From NCBI GenBank assembly GCA_907163375.1, contig CAJQUW010007086.1, forward strand, positions 62,001 to 126,000: a DNA stretch of 64,000 bases, written 5' to 3'. The notes beneath the pieces are model-generated. The model saw only the letters and a list, made by a program, of their open reading frames with translations, ran no database searches and was not told where the DNA came from. Made by a program: the position numbers and the translations under genes. This document shows positions 14,195 through 27,489 of the stretch, piece after piece (the first letter of the stretch is position 1; each line of letters opens with the position of its first letter). The DNA comes from Prostheceraeus crozeri (lineage: Eukaryota > Platyhelminthes > Polycladida > Euryleptidae).

Positions 14195-16577
14195 CTATTT
14201 ATCAGTAATTGCATGCATGGTTTCGAGCAATTTTGTCCTGTTAGCATCCTTCTTAGTCAGAGAATTGGCAATCTGGAAATAAGTCCCTACCCACATCACT
14301 CTGATCTCAGCACTCTGGGACATTTGACGAACAACACCCATGTCAATACAAAGTCGTTTATCTAAAATCAAATTTCTAGATTCTGCAGAATTTACCAATG
14401 AAGCATTGTCAGTATGACACACAATTGTAGAAGACAAAACTAAAGAGTCTCGGAGTATTTTCGAAATTAGAATAGCACACTCAACACCATCAATCAAAGA
14501 TACTGTTTCATCTGCTAATGTCGACTTAACGACACGACGACGTTTCCTCGATTGCCGCGACACTAGCGGTCGAGACTCACCATCACTGATGAAGATAACG
14601 TAAGCTCCTTGAGAGCCACCGTGGTAAGTTACCAAATGATGCGTCGACATAGACTTCTAATCGTAATGAGTTCGAATCTGCATTTCCAAAGTTGAATGAT
14701 AATCCATACATCTCGTTGTTCAGTCTCCCAACTTGATTAGCCAATTTCAAATGCTCAACTCGAGGATGCTTCAGGTTTGTTGCCAAATTACACACTTCGA
14801 ACGACAAGTCTGGTCGCGATTGTTTCGACACCCATTTTATTGAGCCAACCAAAGAACGATATTGCTTAAATCTGGATGCTGACTACGACGGATCATTGCT
14901 ACCACCATTGTTTGTGTTTTGCCTCTTTCATATTCTTTATAAATTTCGATTGATCCAGTTGAATAGAATAATGCTTTTGTTCAAGCGACAAAACGAGGTA
15001 TTTGAAACATTTGGTTTCACTCTTACTGATTTGGTAGCAGTCCATCAGTTAAGCTATGACTTTTTCTTTGAATTCTTCTGTACCTCCCCAGCATAAATCG
15101 GCGACATGAATGCATATGATACTACCGAGAATACCAGATGAGTCTTTCCATGTGAAGAGTCCGATGTCCCTGGGAGAGTTGTAGGCACCAAGAGATTGTA
15201 ATTTAGTATTCAGACTAAAATGCCAGGCATGTGCAGCGTCACTAAGGCCGCAAACTGTCTTCCGTAGCCGCCACAAATTATCACTTTTTGCTTCGTGGAG
15301 GAACTAAAAAGACTTCCCGTTCAATTTCATTTCCCTACAGGAAAGCTGATTTTATGTCGATAGACTTCACTGTCCAATGTTTCATGGACATGATGGCAAG
15401 AGCGATACGAAAAACATCTTTAGAGCATGTAGGTGAGCACGTTTTCACTAATACCTGCTCTACAAATACCCCTGCCACAAGACGAGCCTTCACTATTTTC
15501 TCCCCCTCAATGAATTTCTCAGTTAACACCCACCGCACAGATATGGCAAACTGACCACGATCCTGAACTTCTTCATAGACGCCCTTTTCCTTCCATAGTT
15601 GTAGTTCGGAAGCTTTAGCCTATCCTCTCTTTTTAAAGAACATATGAGAACTTCTTCATCGGGAATCTCGCTGAAGTCGAACACTTTGCTCAAATCTACT
15701 CATCTCGATTCACCATCATTGTATTTTACCATTGTATTTATTCATTGTACATCATTGTAGCAATGCTTATTTCGGCACGTAACCTTTCCTGCTCTCCCTA
15801 AAACTTCTGCAATTGATTTTTGTGAGGTTGCATCTCCGAAATTCAATGCGCTGACCCTTTTCCGGGTTCATATTTGCTTCTCTGGATTTTTCATGAGCGA
15901 CTGTTTATTCTACCTCATCTTAAATTTAAGTTTCGTCAGACTGCTTGTCTTCTTCTTCCTCATATCAGTCTGGCGCAGAATCGCCATCGTCTTCATAAAT
16001 TGAGGAGCTCTTCCGTTGAATTTGTGATTCTGGAGGCGTATTCGAACTTCCAGCTGAGCGAACTCGAGTGATGACCCCTGATGACTAAAACACCATGTTT
16101 CATGAGAATGTTTTGACCAGTGTTTTATCCAGCCCTGTTTTGGGGGGGGGACTTTCCCCCTCTAAATGTCAGAATTCCCCCTCCCTATGACATAAGCCTA
16201 AAGAGTAGGAGGTAGATTAGTTTGCAAACATGCATTTGTAGGATTATAGTCAAGCACAATTTTGTTCGGAGAAAATTCATCATGGTTCTGAATGACGTTC
16301 GTAGTTCGTAGCCCTTACAGCCCAATCCAAATCAATTGGTCAATTGTAGTTTTGTTTCTGTCATCACTTGCCGATTAGAATTACCCAGGATTCCATTGTA
16401 GCGCTTTACAATGTCATTACTCCTTGGACTTTCGGTTGCCGTTGTGATCAGACACACATTGAAAATGTAAGCCAAACTTCGAAATTTGTCGTTACTGAAT
16501 TCACCTCCGGTAGTAGCGATTGCTGTAGGCCCTCGAAAGGCATCCATCAAATGATGCAGCATTTCATTCACTACCAT
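14195..16577 (-). mobile_element. Ty1/copia-type LTR retrotransposon fossil (pol region)
   Basis: Pieces of a copia-type pol gene occur on the minus strand in the expected order: integrase core with a GGEF motif (about 16577-16332), reverse transcriptase beginning with the copia-style ARLVA and DIKSAFL segments (about 15554-15049), and RNase H with VDASFGN, SQGAY and a terminal ANSLTKK motif (about 14852-14195). Integrase-before-RT order distinguishes copia from gypsy. No LTRs or gag were recognised. The copy is broken many times and looks old. Confidence 0.85.
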
Positions 16578-16955
16578 GCAAATTTAACTGGTGCTAGAGA
16601 CCCAGGCAACATTCAGGCAGCCGCAAGTTATTAATCACCTATCTGAATACACACTTTGCGTGCATTTAGTCAAGCGTCATTTTCATCTCCTAATGGGCAA
16701 GCCTTGCATCAATAATATGCATACTTTCAGAGAAACACTTCTACCGAAAACATCAAAAGCACGTTTGTTCTTGCTAGCAACTTATTTTAGAATAAGTATA
16801 ACATTGAATTTTAAATAACGTAGGCCTACTACTAATAAGCCTCATAAAAAATATGATAGTAAAAATTTTTGTGTGGAAATCTGTGAGTTATTTAGTTGGA
16901 TGGGGAATTTGAATTACGTTCCAGCGGCAACTCAACCAGTCACATAGCTTAGCAC
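16578..16955. other. Unassigned stretch
   Basis: No gene or bounded element is seen. It contains one copy of the palindrome TAGGCCTA near 16821, a word repeated unusually often in this window. Confidence 0.5.
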
Positions 16956-17647
16956 CAGGGATGCGGAGTCGGAGTCCTATCAAATGATAAGACTCCGGAC
17001 TCCAGCTTATAACTAGACCCCCAATATAGCACAAACAAATTATTTATTTTCGTGCATAGCTGTCACTGTCTTGATGTCAACTTTCTCCGTCAAACAAAAG
17101 TACAGAGACAGCAGTGCATGCAAAGCTTCCAATAGTTTAGGGAATGAACCGTGATAGTAAGAAAAGGATTGTCTTTTCACTCGGTGATTTAGTGTAGAAG
17201 ACAAGCCTTCCTAGCCTCGATCACACCTACGCACCAAAGGTCACATCAGAGACAAAAATGAAATACTAGTTTGTTTGAGAACATTACCTCTTACCCTCAC
17301 GTTAATCATGTGTGATGTCTCCTCATATTTTTTGAAGAAGGATAGGGATTTTCCTGCCTGATAGAGACTGGAGAAATACCGTGTGAAGCACACATCAAGA
17401 AGATGGGAGGAGCCGAGTCGCATGCATCCAACTTGAAACGACATTTGATAAACTTTCATCGAAAATGATTGATAATTGATGCAGCAATGATCCCTAAAGA
17501 TAGGTTCAGGAAAGCCTATAATGATCCATGACGTAGGTTACCAGTTTTTTCAAAAAAATATGCTATTCCGGTTGATAAGCCAGAGTCCTATCAACCCCCG
17601 GAGTCGGAGTCGGAGACCTATCAAAATGATAGGACTCCGCATCCCTG
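16956..17647. mobile_element. Non-autonomous hAT element (MITE) with 8-bp target duplication
   Basis: The element begins CAGGGATGCGGAGTCGGAGT and ends with the inverted counterpart ACTCCGCATCCCTG. It is flanked by a perfect 8-bp duplication CTTAGCAC (16948-16955 and 17648-17655), the hallmark of hAT transposition. Subterminal GGAGTCGGAGTC and CCTATCAAA words recur at both ends. At 692 bp with no transposase, it depends on a partner enzyme. The perfect duplication points to a fairly recent insertion. Confidence 0.92.
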
Positions 17648-17655
17648 CTTAGCAC

Positions 17656-20600
17656 ACACCATTTTGATTTAAAAATCATTGGGGACTCCAAAAGGAGACA
17701 GTAGATGCGCTCATACTGCTATCTGAAAAAATGATAGACTAACATTTCAATTATGTTCACTCAAACAGGGTGCAAGGCAAATATCTGTGTTCCTGACACA
17801 ATCATGACATGAACACGATCGTGATTCTCCAGTTGGGCCTCGTGATTCGTACTCGTGTTCTGACAAATGACAATTAAAGTCTTGCTTCTATAAGTCGTGC
17901 AAATATGGTCTTTTCTCGGCTCGACAATTCACTTCACTCGGTGAATTTCAATGAGGCAGTCTTCTCTGTGCGTAGAAGTTTATTGTTAACAGCGTGTTAA
18001 CTTTCTCGATGCAAACACCATCAAAAATTTCCTTAACAGTCGAGACGGATCCAATTGCGCACAAATTAACTTAACGTCATCGGCATTTCATTGGCCACTT
18101 AAATAACCACCAACAAAATTATTTCATCTATAGGCGTCATTTCCGACCGATTAGATGATTAGGTAGGTCTAGTGTGTGGAATTTGAGCATGATAGGGGGA
18201 GCTTTCGAACGGAAGTTTTTGGGTCAACGCTGCAACCAAAGCCGGAAAAAGGGTGATCAAAAGGAAGAGGACATTGATTCATATAGCACTATCATCCTCG
18301 CACTAAGAACGCCCGCGAATTATTTTGAAAACAGTTGAACCATAAATGGAAAAAGTAGGAGATATGCCCATTTGATCCTTGAAAGGGACTCTCCAATGCA
18401 TGCATTCCGCATTTGGCTAAATAATGCTTCAAATAAGGTGCGTGGATACCCTTGTGCATCAGAAATTCATAGTAGGTCTCGCTTGTGAAGATCCACACAA
18501 ACATTCCGCAGATGATCATTCTGTAATTTATTGTAATTAGACCTATAATGAATTCACAAAAATTGGGCTTCTGTCAAAATTCACAGAGTGAAAGTTAAAC
18601 AATGTTCCCAAACTTGATTTTATTTATTGTGAAGAGTTCTATTACATTAATATGAATAAAATACTGTGTGTGTTGTCATCAAGACCCTGAAAGAATGGAG
18701 ATAGCATTCTGGATTCCACTCTTTTTGTGATGGTTTCGCTACCTTCGAATTATTTCATTCAGCGCTTTCTGCTTCTCGAATTTATTTGTTATCTTTATGA
18801 ACAAAGAAGGTCAATTATTGGTGATAAGACAATTAAGCTTATGAAGAATCGTGAGGAAACTAGGCCTGCGCCTGTCAATGTTGCTCATATTCACTAAAAT
18901 AATGAACTGATGCTCAATCAATCTGGTTGAGGCAATGTAAAGCCTATCTACTGGAAATATTCTTCACCCTCAGGGAAGGAAGGTGCATCTCCAGTGCCGG
19001 GGATGAGATGAGGCAGTGCAGGGGAACTTCCCCACTTTCCCTCCCCTCAAATCCAACACTGCAGGTACCTCTTGTGTAGGATATAAACATGAAACATGTT
19101 GGAATGTGTGTGAGTATGCGTGTGTGCAATAATCAGGCAAATTTTGGCTCTTAGTTGTAAATCAGGTAAAATTTAGCAAACACCCCCCCCCCAATGATGT
19201 TTCCTTAGCGACGCTTCTGGAGGCAAGCGACCAACAAACTACTCACATTTTCCTTAATACCTTGCTGCATAGGTGAATAAACGACTAACAATGACTTGTA
19301 ACCATCATATGGAGGGCGGTAAAGAGTGAATACAAAGCGCTTAGCGTGGCTTACGGGAGATGAGAGAGCTCCCATTGTTAAGTCTTGATGTATGAGGCGA
19401 AGTTTGTGTAAAGGCGGATTAGGGCCTACATATTTATCACACAGCGATTACATCTTAATGGGATTCGAAATAGGAATATTAGCATATTAGACGTCTGTTG
19501 TGAAGAACGTGTATACGGCAGTGTTTGGAATCTATGGTATTAGTACAGTATATTAACAGCAAGAATGAGTAGTATTACAAGTCTTAAGATTTCCATTTTT
19601 ACCAGATATTGGGCCGAAGCTGATCAATTTTAATTCGTTGCCACGAGAAAGCTACATTGAGTTCTTTTAAGAACTGATTAATCCAATGGCTACAGTAGCA
19701 TTGACTTTGTACACTTGCCGATAGGAGAACGCCATCAGTTCTCATTAGGACTACTTTAACTAATAATTTAAATTAGTAAGCATTATATTCTATTATAAAT
19801 GGCTACTGGGATGACTTTCATCATCGTATGAGAATAATTCTAGTGTCAAAAAACACATTTGAAAACTTAGTCTATTGAAGATATGTACAAGTTATATAGA
19901 GTGAATTACATTCCATTATGTATAATTGCGCTCAAATCGCGCTGATTACCTCAACCGCCTTAACGTGACTAATTTACTCTGGCTCAATGAAAAGCCGCCT
20001 TAACTTAACTAATTCATTCCTGCTAATTCATCGCGATAGTGCCAATATTATAAAAGCAGAATTTATGAATTATTTGTCTTAGAGTTCGAAAGCTCATTGG
20101 AAATCTGTGATAAAACTTCTAAATAAAAACCTCAAGTCGCTCAAGAAAAGTCTGGGATAATTCGATTTTCAATTTCCACAAACGTTGTGAGCCCAAATGC
20201 TCTCGTGGCATGGACCGCAGATATTTGCTGATAGTTATGTCAACAACTCGGGTAGGTGTCTATAGTGTACATAGCTCTGTCTGCTGCTAGATCCAAGGAT
20301 TAACCGAAACTGTGAAGAACTTAATGGGTGTCGACTTAATCCGTCAGGTGGAATCCTGGAAAAAAACCTTTACAAAAATGATTCCTTGATCACAGCAAAA
20401 TTAACGCAATTTGAAATAATGCTAACAGTGGCATGCAGTGATCCTTACAAAGTGCATCTGACAACAAGATGCATCCTTACAAGGCATCTGACAGAACCAG
20501 TAACACATAGAGCAACCAAAGAGCAAGTGTATTAGCAAGATGCCTACTATATACCAGCAACCACAGTCAGTCACTGGAAGCCACCATCACTCAGGCACTG

Positions 20601-21391
20601 CTGTCATGATAATGGATTTCAATGGCGAAGCACTACTTTCAATGTGCATATCACTTTTATAGTCCTCTATTATTATCAGATTCATTTCTACGCAAAATAT
20701 GTTCTTTATATCAGCGTATCACATATTTTGTCAATTTTTTTCAGATGTTTCATTCCAGAAATGAACATCTGTTAGTCGTTTGCTAACATAAGTTTTATAA
20801 CCATGCACCTTATTCCTCTCTTTGTTCACTATGAAAGATGTCATTGCCATTAGAACATAATTTACCAGCCAATCTGCATCGCCGATTTTTCAATCAGGAC
20901 ACGTATTTTTCAGCTAATGTGTAAACTTTTGTCGCATATTATTGCAGATCCTGATTCCTCGGATTTCACTATATTTGATATCTTCCGAAGAACAAACGAC
21001 TAATTGGTGATCGATTTGCGGTGATCATCTCAAAGATAGAAATAGTGAAATTAAAAATGTCTCTAAAATGAAATGTGACTTTATAACGTTAATTTCCGAA
21101 ATATTTAGGATCAAATATATATATTGTAAAGCATCCAACTTCATTAATTTCATGTAGTAATTTGTACCTTTCTTTATTGCAATTGTTTCAGAAAAACAAG
21201 CCATAATTGAATCTCATATGAGTTAGCAGGTTAGGAAGTTTTTCTCTCACTTCAAAATTAAATTATTTCGCAAAAATTATTCAGATTAAACCACGAGAAA
21301 ACATTACTTTGCAATGTCACCGTAAATGCATGGAACTAAATGTAGTCACCTGTGTAGTCAGAATTTGTAATTGACTGACCAACAGCAAACA
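17656..21391. other. Unassigned stretch
   Basis: I find no gene, RNA or bounded transposon. A minus-strand open segment at 18519-18292 follows an acceptor-like TTACAG but resembles no family I know. A C-homopolymer lies near 19180, and a short direct duplication around GCATCTGACA lies near 20454-20500. Confidence 0.45.
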
Positions 21392-22163
21392 GCGTGCCTA
21401 TCCTATGGTGTCTACTCAAAAAAGTATCTGTATACAATGAAAATTTTTATATTAAAAGATTCAGTTTTTTTGCAGAGACTACGTCCCTGCGGTCCCAATC
21501 TATATACTACCGACATGACGCCCCATTTATAAGTATGAAACAAGTTGTATGTCAAAAGGAATATTTGCTAGCAATCATCGGCTAAGCGGAAATTATCCTG
21601 ATGATCATAAGGAACTCTATTGAACAGCATTATAATGGAAGTCTTCATGAAAAAGTCGAGATCTTATTTTGCTTTCTTGGCTGAAATTTCCAGTATTATA
21701 TCAATTTTCATCGACATGATTTTATGATTCACTAGATTTATGCTTCATTTCTTGAATCTGAATAGTGATGTGGAACCATTTACATATTTTAAAGTTGATT
21801 GAAATCATTGTCTTTGATTATGTTATTTTTGCTCTACCAGTGGCAGGTTGCTTATGATGCTTAAGAAGATTCTCTTGAGGTTCATCATGAAAGCAATAGC
21901 AGGTCATGGAGCTGCTAATTTAACAAACATTACCTCTCCACGGATGTCATGACACGGACGATCAGTAAAATAATATCATTTCCTTCTGCATTACTGTCAT
22001 GATCAGTCAATTTCGTTGTAACTTCTGCAAAACTGCAAAAAATTTGCATATCTCACATTTGGTAACAATACCCAATTGTATTCCCATCGAGTGTCCACAC
22101 ATTGGGGATTCAATGAATGCTGAGTTGCTACTCTACCTAATATACTTGTTCTATGACTACTGT
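21392..22163 (-). mobile_element. Harbinger-like MITE, copy 1
   Basis: About 770 bp that match, in inverted orientation, the element at 27490-29060 (excluding its nested insertion). Shared segments run from TCTACTCAAAAAAGTATCTG near 21410 to CTCTACCTAATATACTT near 22145. The terminal repeats are less well kept than in copy 2, the outer end appears shortened, and about 20 bp are missing near 22091. There is no open frame of interest. It lies downstream of the UBE2I polyadenylation candidate. Confidence 0.75.
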
Positions 22164-22349
22164 ATGGGTATAGTCGGCTATCTAGTAGAAGTTCAACAAG
22201 CCACTAATCACATTCTCATGCTCTCTCTCATAAGAAATTTAGCAATTTCGTAAAGCATTTGAAAACGAACATGTGACTATCAGCAGATGTTTGTTGTAAA
22301 GTGGTTGCAGATGTGTTTGTGAATCACACGCAGTCTCTCTCCCAGTACT

Positions 22350-22355
22350 TTTATT
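22350..22355 (-). terminator. Candidate UBE2I polyadenylation signal
   Basis: AATAAA on the minus strand (TTTATT on plus), about 880 nt downstream of the UBE2I stop codon. It is the first exact hexamer I noticed downstream of the last coding exon. Transcript evidence is absent, so a variant signal closer to the stop could be used instead. Confidence 0.3.
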
Positions 22356-23234
22356 CAACGTCGTCATCACCATGCCGATAAGGTGGTGGCCCCCGTAATC
22401 TCACTGTGATAAGTTGCCACTATTGACAGTTTCCTTTGTAACTATCAAGTGTAAAAATGTGCATGCAAATGCCATCAACATTTGTATTTGGTCTTGCTTT
22501 TCGCTACCAGAGAACACATACTTGCGTCATCATAAGGTTTTCAGTCAATTCTCAATGCTTAAAACACGCAACACATATATTACAAATTCTCAAACTATAA
22601 AATATTATACAATTTACAAATTGAGGAATTCAGTCAGGCATTTTAGTCCACGTTTCTGATGTACAATATAATTGTTGCCTCAGCCATCACTTTGTAGTGT
22701 GATTTTACTATTACATTATCTTGTAGTTATAGTTTCAGCTCAAAATATCAAAACTCTGCAAGACACATACAAATGCATTCTGAAAGGAGCGAAAATCTGT
22801 TTACAACTTCATTATCAATCAATATTCCATTGATTGAGCTGCTTACATTTTAGATTATAAAGATACAATATGCCCTTCCATGCGATCAACCTGCAACACG
22901 CATATTGTGGAAATGCATCACGCTGAAGCAAAATTCGACAGTTGAGTATCTGATTTGATGAAAATATACATTGAAATCCAGACAACGATCGACAATTCCA
23001 GATGAAACGGGTAAGCAGACATGGGTTGACTCTGAATGACAGTCTTGAACGACGATTAGCTTGAAACGTAGGCAAAGGACAGACGATTTGTGTTGAATCC
23101 ATATTTCTCCTTGATTCAACTAGGATGTACCATTGAGAGAAATATCACATTATCTGCGAAGAAACCTCCAGTTTGAAATTATTAATTGTTCAACAGCCGT
23201 TTCAGTACAGTTATTATCAATATATGGAAACAAT

Positions 23235-23384
23235 TCACAGGTTTGGATTGCGAAACTGAGCAGCCTGTTTGCGAATCCGATTGGCATAGTCTGTTTTATT
23301 TGTGATGTAGGCTTGATACGCATCAGCTTGTGCAGGATCTTTTTCATTTGGACTGTCCAAAAGTTCTTGAATACCCAGGAGAAT
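23235..23384 (-). CDS. UBE2I: SUMO-conjugating enzyme UBC9, last coding exon
   Basis: This exon encodes the final 49 residues, beginning [20 protein letters not shown] and ending in RNPNL and TGA. It follows a strong acceptor (TTTTCAG) and joins exon 3 in phase 0. It supplies Asp134 in the DPAQA motif, equivalent to human UBC9 Asp127, which helps lower the pKa of the incoming lysine, plus the C-terminal helices. The last 25 residues are more diverged from the human protein than the rest ([11 protein letters not shown] against YCQNRVEYEKR), as expected for this surface helix. Together the four exons have no indels against the human enzyme after its Met1. Confidence 0.97.
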   Translation of the reverse strand: MLLGIQELLDSPNEKDPAQADAYQAYITNKTDYANRIRKQAAQFRNPNL

Positions 23385-24255
23385 CTGAAAATATAGAACG
23401 TCATCTTAATCAACACGCATCATCATTGATATAAATTAATCAGAATCAGGTTTTCATTTCTCACATCATTTTATATCAATATGGGTCATTCATAAATCGC
23501 ACCAGCGTGCAGGGGGAGTTGAAGCAGCCATAACGAGACAACATTAGGGAAGGGAGACAGATTCCTCTTTATCACAAGATGACCATTACTCCTTCCAAGT
23601 ATTGTGATGCTGCCCTGTATAATATAATGCCATAGGAAGGGGTAATGTCGTACCAGCCAGCGTGTGAACAAACTAATTACAAAATTCTTGCTCTCGCCAA
23701 CTAAGAAGTAATGAGTACTACGTATAGATGGAGCTTCATGGTTATTGTGGTTCATTTAAACACAGAAATATGTACCCAGACTTGAACAATTTATGCACAA
23801 AAATTCCTTGGCAGCCCTAGAAGCTGTGCTTCGTTCCTCTGCCATCTTTATGATTTAACACAGATAGTGAATAGCGTGCCTGGCAAGAGAAGACTGCATA
23901 GGGAAAGTTCCTCCGGCAATAATGGATGAGTTAACAGATGAACTATAACTCATTCAGCATGAATTTATTGGCTTTGTTGAACTTGAAAGACATCATAATT
24001 AAAAAAGCAAACGCGAGCATTCTCTGTATACATGGCACAGTTCTTTTGAACGTGCAACTGAACAAAATTCGTGCAGTTCTAATTTCAAATATACAATTGT
24101 TTTTCTTGATTTGTGCAGTTGAAAAATTGTAGTCAGGAAAAGAGATAAATCAAGAACGTAGCAGAAAGTGGAGTGGATGTCAAGATATGAATGACAATTA
24201 TGCCTTTATAATATCTTGTCTAATGTGAGGCTTAAATATTAGTTGCAATGTGTTA

Positions 24256-26714
24256 CAGGGTGTATAACGGTTTCGGATTTTCATTTTCCCTGACTTTTCC
24301 AGGTTTTTCCAGGTAACTCAAAAAAATTCCAGGTCGCCTTTTGGGTTTGATCGAGTCTCAATTCAAGGTAGTTTCCATGTTATGATGCCTAGATATATTC
24401 ATTTCTGTGCGATTGATGGAAAGAAATCAGTATGGAATTAGATAATAGCCATGTAGTTCTCATAATTATGCACGGTACATGAAAAGATAGAACGTAAAAT
24501 AAAATAATGTTTAACACAGTAGGTCGTATATTGATAACAATCATCATGATTGTGTGATACAAAACCAGTCATTAAAAACAACCCGTAAAAATGATTTAAA
24601 CTGAATAACAAAGTAGTACTGACTAGTAAAAATTACAGACCTTTTGGTATGCAGCTCTGGGAAGCAGAAAACAGGATGGCAAAAAAGACTACCCTGTTAA
24701 CGAAGTATAAAAATGCAAGAACGGACATTACACTGCACAAGGGTCGATTTGTTACTCTCATATTAGACTCTGACAAAAATTGATTAAGGTACGGTATTCA
24801 ACATTTAAGTTTATCAATTATCGTCCAATGTTCAAGAGGATTTGAAAGATGATATCCTGTGATTATTGACACATTATGTGTGTGTAGGTGTGTGTGATTT
24901 TAACCACTGGTTTTAGTTGGCAAAAAATCGACCCTGTGTGTAAACCAACCTGATTAAAACAAAATAAGCAAAAATAATTGCGCTAAGACATGTCAGAGTG
25001 ATTAATTTTTAAATACGTTTATATCTTCATCGATTTGGTCAATTTCAAGCAAAAGTTTCTTTTTCATCTCTTCTTTTTCTTTGATTTCTATCATCTTCCG
25101 TTTTCGTTCATGGTTTTCTTTCGAACACGATGCGGAATTTTTCGCTTCCTCCTTTCTCGCTTCTCGATAAAGAGCAGGCGCGTTTCTAGCTGACAGGATC
25201 ATCCTCTTTGTGACCTCAAACTTTCGCGCATCTTCACCGTAAATTGCTCTCGTATGATCTTGGATGATCCTTTGGGTAACGAGGGACAATTCTTTCTGAC
25301 TTTCTACTGTAGCATCTTTGTTAACAGAAAAACCTCGCTCAACAGAGGCTTGGCCATGAGACAGACACAAGATGATGCGCATGAAATTCAAAAGATGCGG
25401 AAATTGCGAGGAATCGTTGGAATCATCATGCAGGCATTGCAACATGAAAGTGTCGAGTCTATCAGCACTTTCATTGAACGATCGAAGAAGGGTCACTTTC
25501 TGTTCTTTAGTTGTCACTGTTTCGTACTGACGCTTCACTTGATCAGCATCAAGTCCCAAAATCCATTTGGTAGCAACCAACTCATTCAGTGCATGATCCA
25601 AAAGAACGAATTTCCGCGCACTTTCCGAGACCATGATCAATGGATACAGACATGCAAAACCTTGCACTAGAGTACACTTCAACGGGCACCTTCTCTGGAA
25701 GCCTTCAAGAAATCGATTATTTGCTTGTCAGAGATGCGCGAGCCACACGCTCAAATCGCGGATTTCGCAGTAAATCCAATATCAATATCAAGTCCTTCAA
25801 GCTATCTTGAGTCATCGGAATACTCAATTTCTGAACTGTGGATCGATCAGGCTTCACTAGGCTTCACGAAACGCTTCAAGAGAGTATCTATGATGATTTC
25901 AAAAGCTTCAAACAAGAACGGTACCATCGACTTGTGTGCTTGGAATCGGACAAGAAAGATTTCCAAGTCTTTGGCGACCGTAACAAAGATGCACAATCTT
26001 GCCTTCAGTAGAGGATCTTTCAACATTTCCTTCATCGTTTTGTACGAGTTCGAATCAGGTTCCTTCTTGAATTTCGTGACATTTTCGACGTAGACCTCCA
26101 GATTTGGGATTTCCTCGATAACTTTTTCAGCGACAGCTACATTTTCAATCCAACGAGTGGCACAATATTTTGGCGGAACTTTAGGACTTTTTGTCACCGA
26201 ATAGTGAAGGTAATCTGCCCGTCGTGACGGAAGATTTTTTGAAAACTTCCCAGCAGCTACGCAAGAACTTCATGATGTTGATACTTTTGTCTCCAGTGCG
26301 TAAAGCTCCATCAACAATGTGCAGAGAACAAGTTCCCATCTCAAGGAAATTAGTTTCGTGCTCTCGACCCTCTTTCATCAAGCGAAGTGTCGCTTGATTA
26401 ACATTTGGTCCATCTATGGCAATCTGCAACAGTTTTGAGGTGTCAAGGCGTTTCAATGACTCATTCAGAGCATTGAACAGCTGGGATGACGAGGCATGTC
26501 CAAGAAACTGAGAAGTGTTCATTATTCTGGTTCAAAGCTGACAATTTCATTGACAAAAATCCACCAAGAAGAAAAAAGTCACCTTTATTCCACGCTTACA
26601 ATCAAACCTGGAAATTTCCAGGTCGAAATGCAAATTTCCCTGACTTTTCCAGTCAAACTATTTTTCCCTGACTTTTCCAGGTTTTTCCCGGTTTTCCAGT
26701 CGTTATACACCCTG
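24256..26714 (-). mobile_element. hAT element with short target duplication (hAT5/hAT6-like)
   Basis: The terminal inverted repeats CAGGGTGTATAACG and CGTTATACACCCTG are perfect. The flanks share TGTTA (24251-24255 and 26715-26719), a 5-bp duplication (6 bp if the last base is not counted as element). Subterminal CCTGACTTTTCCAGG words recur many times at both ends. The 2.46-kb element encodes a broken transposase on the minus strand. Short duplications are known for some hAT subgroups, in contrast to the usual 8 bp. Confidence 0.9.
25002..26522 (-). pseudogene. hAT transposase remnant
   Basis: Three minus-strand frames carry consecutive parts of a hAT transposase. The N-terminal piece (26522-26181) has the QIAIDGPNVN catalytic-Asp region and GTCSLHIVDGALRTG. 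The middle piece (26197-25847) has the CATRWIENVAVAEK region. The C-terminal piece (25682-25002) has the dimerisation motif QASVERGFSVN and a Lys/Glu-rich tail predicted to be coiled coil. The style is that of the SCAND3/ZBED-like group of animal hAT proteins. Frame breaks between the pieces and the lack of an N-terminal BED finger show that it is inactive. Confidence 0.88.
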
Positions 26715-27226
26715 TGTTATAGGTGCACATTTGTAGACTTGTTCGCCCTATACATCAGTTCGCCATTATTTTTGTCTGGAGGCCAAGGTGATGCGGTGCG
26801 TTGCTACTGTCACTGACTTTATGAATTAGGAATTGCATTTACATTTACATACAGTTCTAGCAGAGAAGATACATGTAATTTAAACAGAGAAATTGCTAGC
26901 CAGTCATGAAACATATCTTGCCTAGGAGACGGAGTCATGGACAAAGGTTTCTTAAATGTACACATGTATGTCATGACTTGTAACTTGCAAGTTTTGTATG
27001 TTGCATACGAACCATCCAGTTCAAAGGTCGGCAGACTTTCTTGTAGCGGGCCACATCACGGATCTGATTAGCTTTGTGGTCATCTAATTCTGCAGTAAGC
27101 TACTTTAGAAATCAGAATCGCTGAAATGATAATCCTAATTGGCGTAGACCCAGTCTTGCCGTGGGAGCGGGATTTCCCATAAAAGTGCGGGAAGTTCTAA
27201 TGGATTCTATCAGGCCTGTTTTTTAT

Positions 27227-27256
27227 CTGTGAAGAAGGGTCTGGAACCGAAACGTC
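27227..27256 (+). ncRNA. Hammerhead-like core of a PLE remnant (weak)
   Basis: The run GTGAAGA, a GGTC-TGGA-ACC hairpin, then GAAACGTC has the layout of a hammerhead core (CUGANGA, stem II, GAAA, tiny stem III, UC), but with the first C replaced. The segment between GAA and the putative cleavage C is the palindrome ACGT. Stem I is weak. GAAGAAGG...CCGAAACGTCG strings are common in the terminal repeats of Penelope-like elements, so this is probably the trace of an old PLE end. No PLE protein fragment is adjacent. Confidence 0.35.
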
Positions 27257-27489
27257 GAGGAAAACTCGTTTTTCTTTTTATTAAAGGGTTTAGCAGAAAT
27301 TCAAGGGAGTGTGTTTCTCGAATACGAGTGCAGTTTATATGCCGAAGTTGACGACACTTTGTCTTCCCGCATCTTCAAAAGTCGATATGGTGGACCTTAA
27401 TTGAAATAAAGGGGCTTGATTTTCGCTTTGCTGCTATAAAAATTCATATAGGTTAGAATATAGGATTCTGAAAATTTTAGTTCAGATAA

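Noticed and set aside
18292-18525. Possible exon after TTACAG reading CGMFVWIFTSETYYEFLMHK
   Set aside because: There is an acceptor-like site, but two frames look equally plausible and neither matches a known family. No donor is clear.
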